Positions 60,593 to 64,000 of a stretch of DNA of 64,000 bases are shown one piece after another; positions within the stretch are counted from its first letter, which is position 1, and every line of letters starts with the position of its first letter. Origin of the DNA: Nomia melanderi (lineage: Eukaryota > Arthropoda > Insecta > Hymenoptera > Halictidae); the NCBI RefSeq assembly GCF_051020985.1, contig NC_135003.1, forward strand, positions 6,813,501 through 6,877,500, given 5' to 3'. Position numbers and translations under genes: made by a program. A model generated the notes under the pieces. That model saw nothing but the letters and a program-made list of their open reading frames with translations, made no database searches and was not told the origin of the DNA.

Positions 60593-62885
60593 TGCATCTC
60601 CAGGCTATACTGTACACCCCTCTCCGTCTCTCTCCGTTGCTGTCTCTTCATTTCCCTCTTTGTCGTATGCACACGAAGTCCCATTGACTCGAAACGAGTG
60701 GCATCGAACGGTAATCCCGGTCGTTGAACGACGCCGATCGCTAAACACGATCTGTTTTAATCGACGTCGACGCCCGGGTATCGACGAGGCGACGGAATTT
60801 CGACGTCCGCGCGAAGCAAAAAATAAATATTTTCCAACGTTCTACCAGAGTCTGTTCAATCGCGTTGAATCATCGGGATATTTATTTTCGAAAGATTTTT
60901 CTTTTATTGTCCACTGTTATCAATTTCAGTATGCAGTGCATTCGAGTATGTGATGTTTGCATGATGTTTGCGAGCAAACACCGTGCTACTTTCGGTTCGT
61001 TCTGAATAAACTGTAGGATGATTACGTCGAGTTGAGCTTTGAAATGATGTGATATCTTGAAAGGATTTGGTAATAATTGATAACAACATTATTCACATTT
61101 AGTAGTATATTATTTGTATTATTAGTGAATCGGTTCGAAACAAAGAGTTGAGAATATATATATGTGCTTATAACATTTGTACTAAAGAATATGCACGAAA
61201 TTTAATGTAAAATTCCTTCATAAAGCTTGCGTATAATGTAAATTTGATTACAGATGAAAATTACCATTCGTCATGCTAAGATTAAGGGTTGGAATAAAAG
61301 TTATTATCAAAGAACAAAAAAATAACAGTTCGAAAATGGGTTCGATTCGATATTCGTCTGATTTCGTCACGCATGAATACTTTAACGGATAAATTACTCA
61401 ATCATTCTCGCCGGTGAAAGAGTTACGACCCACGACTCAGTCGCGTGACTTTTTACCCTCGACCCCGGCTTCATTCACAGGGACAGGCGTTCGAATGTCC
61501 TGTTATCGTCTAACAAGCGCTCTCGGTGTTTCTATGTTCATTATCCCGTAATTATGACGTCCATTATCCGGGTTTCCATCATTCATGGTAATTAGCCAGT
61601 TTACATTCCCCCTGCGTCCGGCCGTAAACTCCGCTATTATCATTCACAAAAATTCAAAGTGACTAATGGCCGAATTTGTCTTTTCTGCGAGCGATATGCC
61701 TTGAAGACCGTAAACATAAGGAATTTGTAACGCAACGTTAACATGCGTATTAAAACAACGAAATTACAAGTAATCACTCACGGATCCCTGAAATATTAGA
61801 ACTCATTGGCACTAAACCATTAATTACTGAACTGTTAAACACGACAAGAAAAGGAAACCATGCGTTGATCCTTTGTTATTCGAGTAATTAAATTGTTTAT
61901 CTGCGATTTATGATTTCAAACATGGAAACTTGATGGCACAGATCAAACTTTGGAAAACTACTTGTTTTCTGATAATAATTTGAAAAGGAACATTAAATTT
62001 TAGAAAATCCTATGTAGTGATTAGGTAAAATTTCTTCTGTAGCGATTGGAGCTTTTAATGATACTTCATTACAAAAATAATTTTCAAGGCCCTTCAATGT
62101 GATTATTTTGATCACAAAATCAATACTTTTATTTCATTCAAAGTCTCAGTCCTATCGGTCATTATCACTTGCCCTCAAAATTCTCGTCTCGCTTAATTTC
62201 CGAGTAACCTTAGCATATTAATCAGATTCTTAGGATCGTTCTCTCTCGTTGATCTCCCTGTAGTAATTACAGTATTCCGTCACGTTGGTGGCTGATCCGT
62301 GCGCGCTGCGCTCACGAGCGTCGTGTCAAACTAACAACTAATCGCGAAAATCGCGGAGAAAATTACGGATAATTCATCGGCGCAGTCGCAAATTGAAATA
62401 CCCGGTAACTACGAGCGCGTTTCTTGCTCGTCACCGTTAATTCGAACGCATTGTTGACAACGGGACCCGCCGCGCATCCCCTTCGCCCGTCCGGGGGATG
62501 ATTCCTATCCGCTCTACCGTCTTCTCATCCGCGTTTCATCCAGCTTTTGTCCCCGGTGCTCCGTGTTTCGTTAGCGGACGATTTTTGTGCGTCCTGCGCG
62601 TCGTAGTTTGATCAATACAATGAACTTTTGTTTCGGACAGGATGCATGCTTTTTGTTCGTTGACACTAGACCAACGATTTTTCTGTTTTTTTGGTGGTTC
62701 TTTTTACACGATAGTTTAATATGTAATAATTTTTTTATGTTTATTTAATATGATATTTTATGATAATTTACTATACTAGGTAATAGTTATAAATCTAGTA
62801 GTATATCACAGTTCATGGTACAGAATAATAGTGATCCAACTACAATTCAAAAGCTTCTTTCTCTCGAGAACTCAGAAATAGCAGT
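60593..62885. other. No gene seen
   Basis: CpG-rich patches at about 60680-60830, 61400-61680 and 62270-62600 lie in AT-rich DNA. A half-match to family A ends (ttgacactagaccaacgatt, about 62660) lacks a partner. Confidence 0.5.
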
Positions 62886-63040
62886 AGACCGTTCGCCCTA
62901 TAATTTATTCCTCCACTGTACTTGACAAAACAACTTTATCGCAAATAATTCAATAGAAAAGGAAAAGAATTTTGTACTTATTCTATGTCTACGTTTACTA
63001 CAAATCTTAACGATTGATAATAGTCAAGTAATATTTCATT
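62886..63040 (+). repeat. Dispersed repeat, family G (copy 2)
   Basis: Same orientation and order of words as 35885-36040, with overall identity roughly 65-70% by eye. The start has lost the TTAA seen in copy 1 (it reads agaccgttcgccctataatt). Confidence 0.65.
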
Positions 63041-63139
63041 TATGTTAAAGATAAATAAACGATACTTTAATTTGTCGAATTCAATTCAAAACTTTCATCA
63101 CGTGTCTGACACGTTACTGAAGGCAAGTTGAACTATAAT

Positions 63140-63346
63140 ATAACCCTTTACACTCGAGAGGCAACACTCACTCGCCATTCCACTTAAGGCAGCTGAATTA
63201 TAAACTTTGATACTGAACCTCAAACCTCGTGTAATGCTTCAATACATAAATATTCAAATAAAACAACTGTATAAAAAAAAGTCGTTTATATATCTCATCA
63301 GAAAATATTCAATATCTACTAAAAAACCTTCGAGTGCAAAGGAATA
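63140..63346. mobile_element. TTAA-type MITE, family I (complete copy)
   Basis: About 207 bp. The left end is ataaccctttacactcgaga and the reverse complement of the right end is ttattcctttgcactcgaag. The target site has drifted from TTAA on both sides. A fragment of the same family in the other orientation lies at 37565-37636. The interior is AT-rich and non-coding. Confidence 0.72.
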
Positions 63347-64000
63347 ATAATATCCATACAAATACCCAATAACAGTATACAGTATCCAGCTACAGTATAA
63401 CAACAGTATACACTGAATTCCAGCAGTTACGGCGCGTCTACGATCATGCACGATCTACTTTAACCGGTAACAGACCATTACGAACTTAATGTGTCAAAGC
63501 GTTCGATAATCCGCAACAGGTAACGACAGTAACAATCAATATCGCCTGCCAACGCTCAAGATACCGCGTACACGATAGCCCAAAATTATCCCACAACGTT
63601 AAACGGCAGCGCAAGACGCCGCCTGATACCGGTCCACGATATTTCCTTTCGCTGCCACGAAGTTCCGACATTCAATGACGGGAAACTATGCCGCGCAACA
63701 ATCTATACTATCTACGACGGTGCCCGATAGCTCGCGAATTAATGCACGGCCGCACAGAGCACCACGTCGCGGCGTCTAGGCTTGCGATGCCACGAGACGT
63801 TTCCTGATAGCGCGCGCCGCGTTTCAAACGCTAGGCCGCCCGCGTGCACGCCATTCAAAGACGAACGCCTCCGTCCTCCACCAGCCGTCCCGTAAATTAA
63901 CAATATCAAACAACCGGCCGCGAACTTCGAAACAATCCGACGACCCTTATCGCAGCCAGAGTAGTGCGTGCATTTGTCTCGGGCGGCGCTCAACTACCAG
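63347..64000. other. No gene seen; CpG-rich right end
   Basis: From about 63430 the sequence turns CpG-rich and stays so to the window edge (gcgcgcgccgcgtttc words near 63810). An island like this could be the flank of a gene just outside the window, but no exon, TATA box or initiator could be supported. Confidence 0.45.

Noticed and set aside
62655..62815. Possible third family A element (ttgacactagacc...)
   Set aside because: The opposite terminus is not recognisable and the interior does not align with the other two copies.

Overview
This window looks like non-coding nuclear DNA of an insect, most likely an aculeate hymenopteran (bee-like). CpG-rich GC islands alternate sharply with AT-rich stretches. 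Long purine/pyrimidine tracts and AG, AAT and AAAC microsatellites are common. There are many short TTAA-flanked repeats of kinds I remember from bee and wasp genomes; that is recall, not a database result. I see no bacterial operons, no tRNA or rRNA, and no intact protein-coding gene. The ATG-started open frames are short, or fall inside low-complexity purine/pyrimidine tracts. The window is probably intergenic DNA or one or more large introns.

Layout. 1-11.4 kb: unannotated AT-rich and GC-rich DNA, a 540-bp pyrimidine tract (4.5-5.0 kb), an (AG)n microsatellite (6.15 kb), two arrays of one degenerate minisatellite (6.6 and 8.1 kb) and a perfect 16-bp stem-loop (8.7 kb). 11.4-11.8 kb: two TTAA elements sharing one TTAA, then another pyrimidine tract. 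16-25 kb: further minisatellites, including a 14-bp array at 24.3 kb, and two purine tracts. 25.5-37.6 kb: the densest cluster of TTAA elements, with one family present as two copies in opposite orientation. 40-49 kb: a second copy of the 11.65-kb family, a candidate exon at 44.9 kb, a TA-flanked element at 48.4-48.9 kb and a fold-back repeat at 49.4 kb. 52-57.6 kb: a 62-bp-period purine array, a second candidate exon (53.5 kb), a decayed mariner-type transposon with both inverted ends (55.24-56.26 kb) and a 180-bp tandem repeat. 59-64 kb: more TTAA elements, a 136-bp tandem duplication and a CpG-rich right end.

The only recognisable protein homology is the broken mariner-type transposase at 55.66-56.13 kb. 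Two reading-frame and splice-site combinations (44944-45158 and 53509-53658) are the best candidates for real exons, but neither has a recognised product. Nothing here forms a pathway. The structure is that of a repeat graveyard built by cut-and-paste elements and replication slippage.
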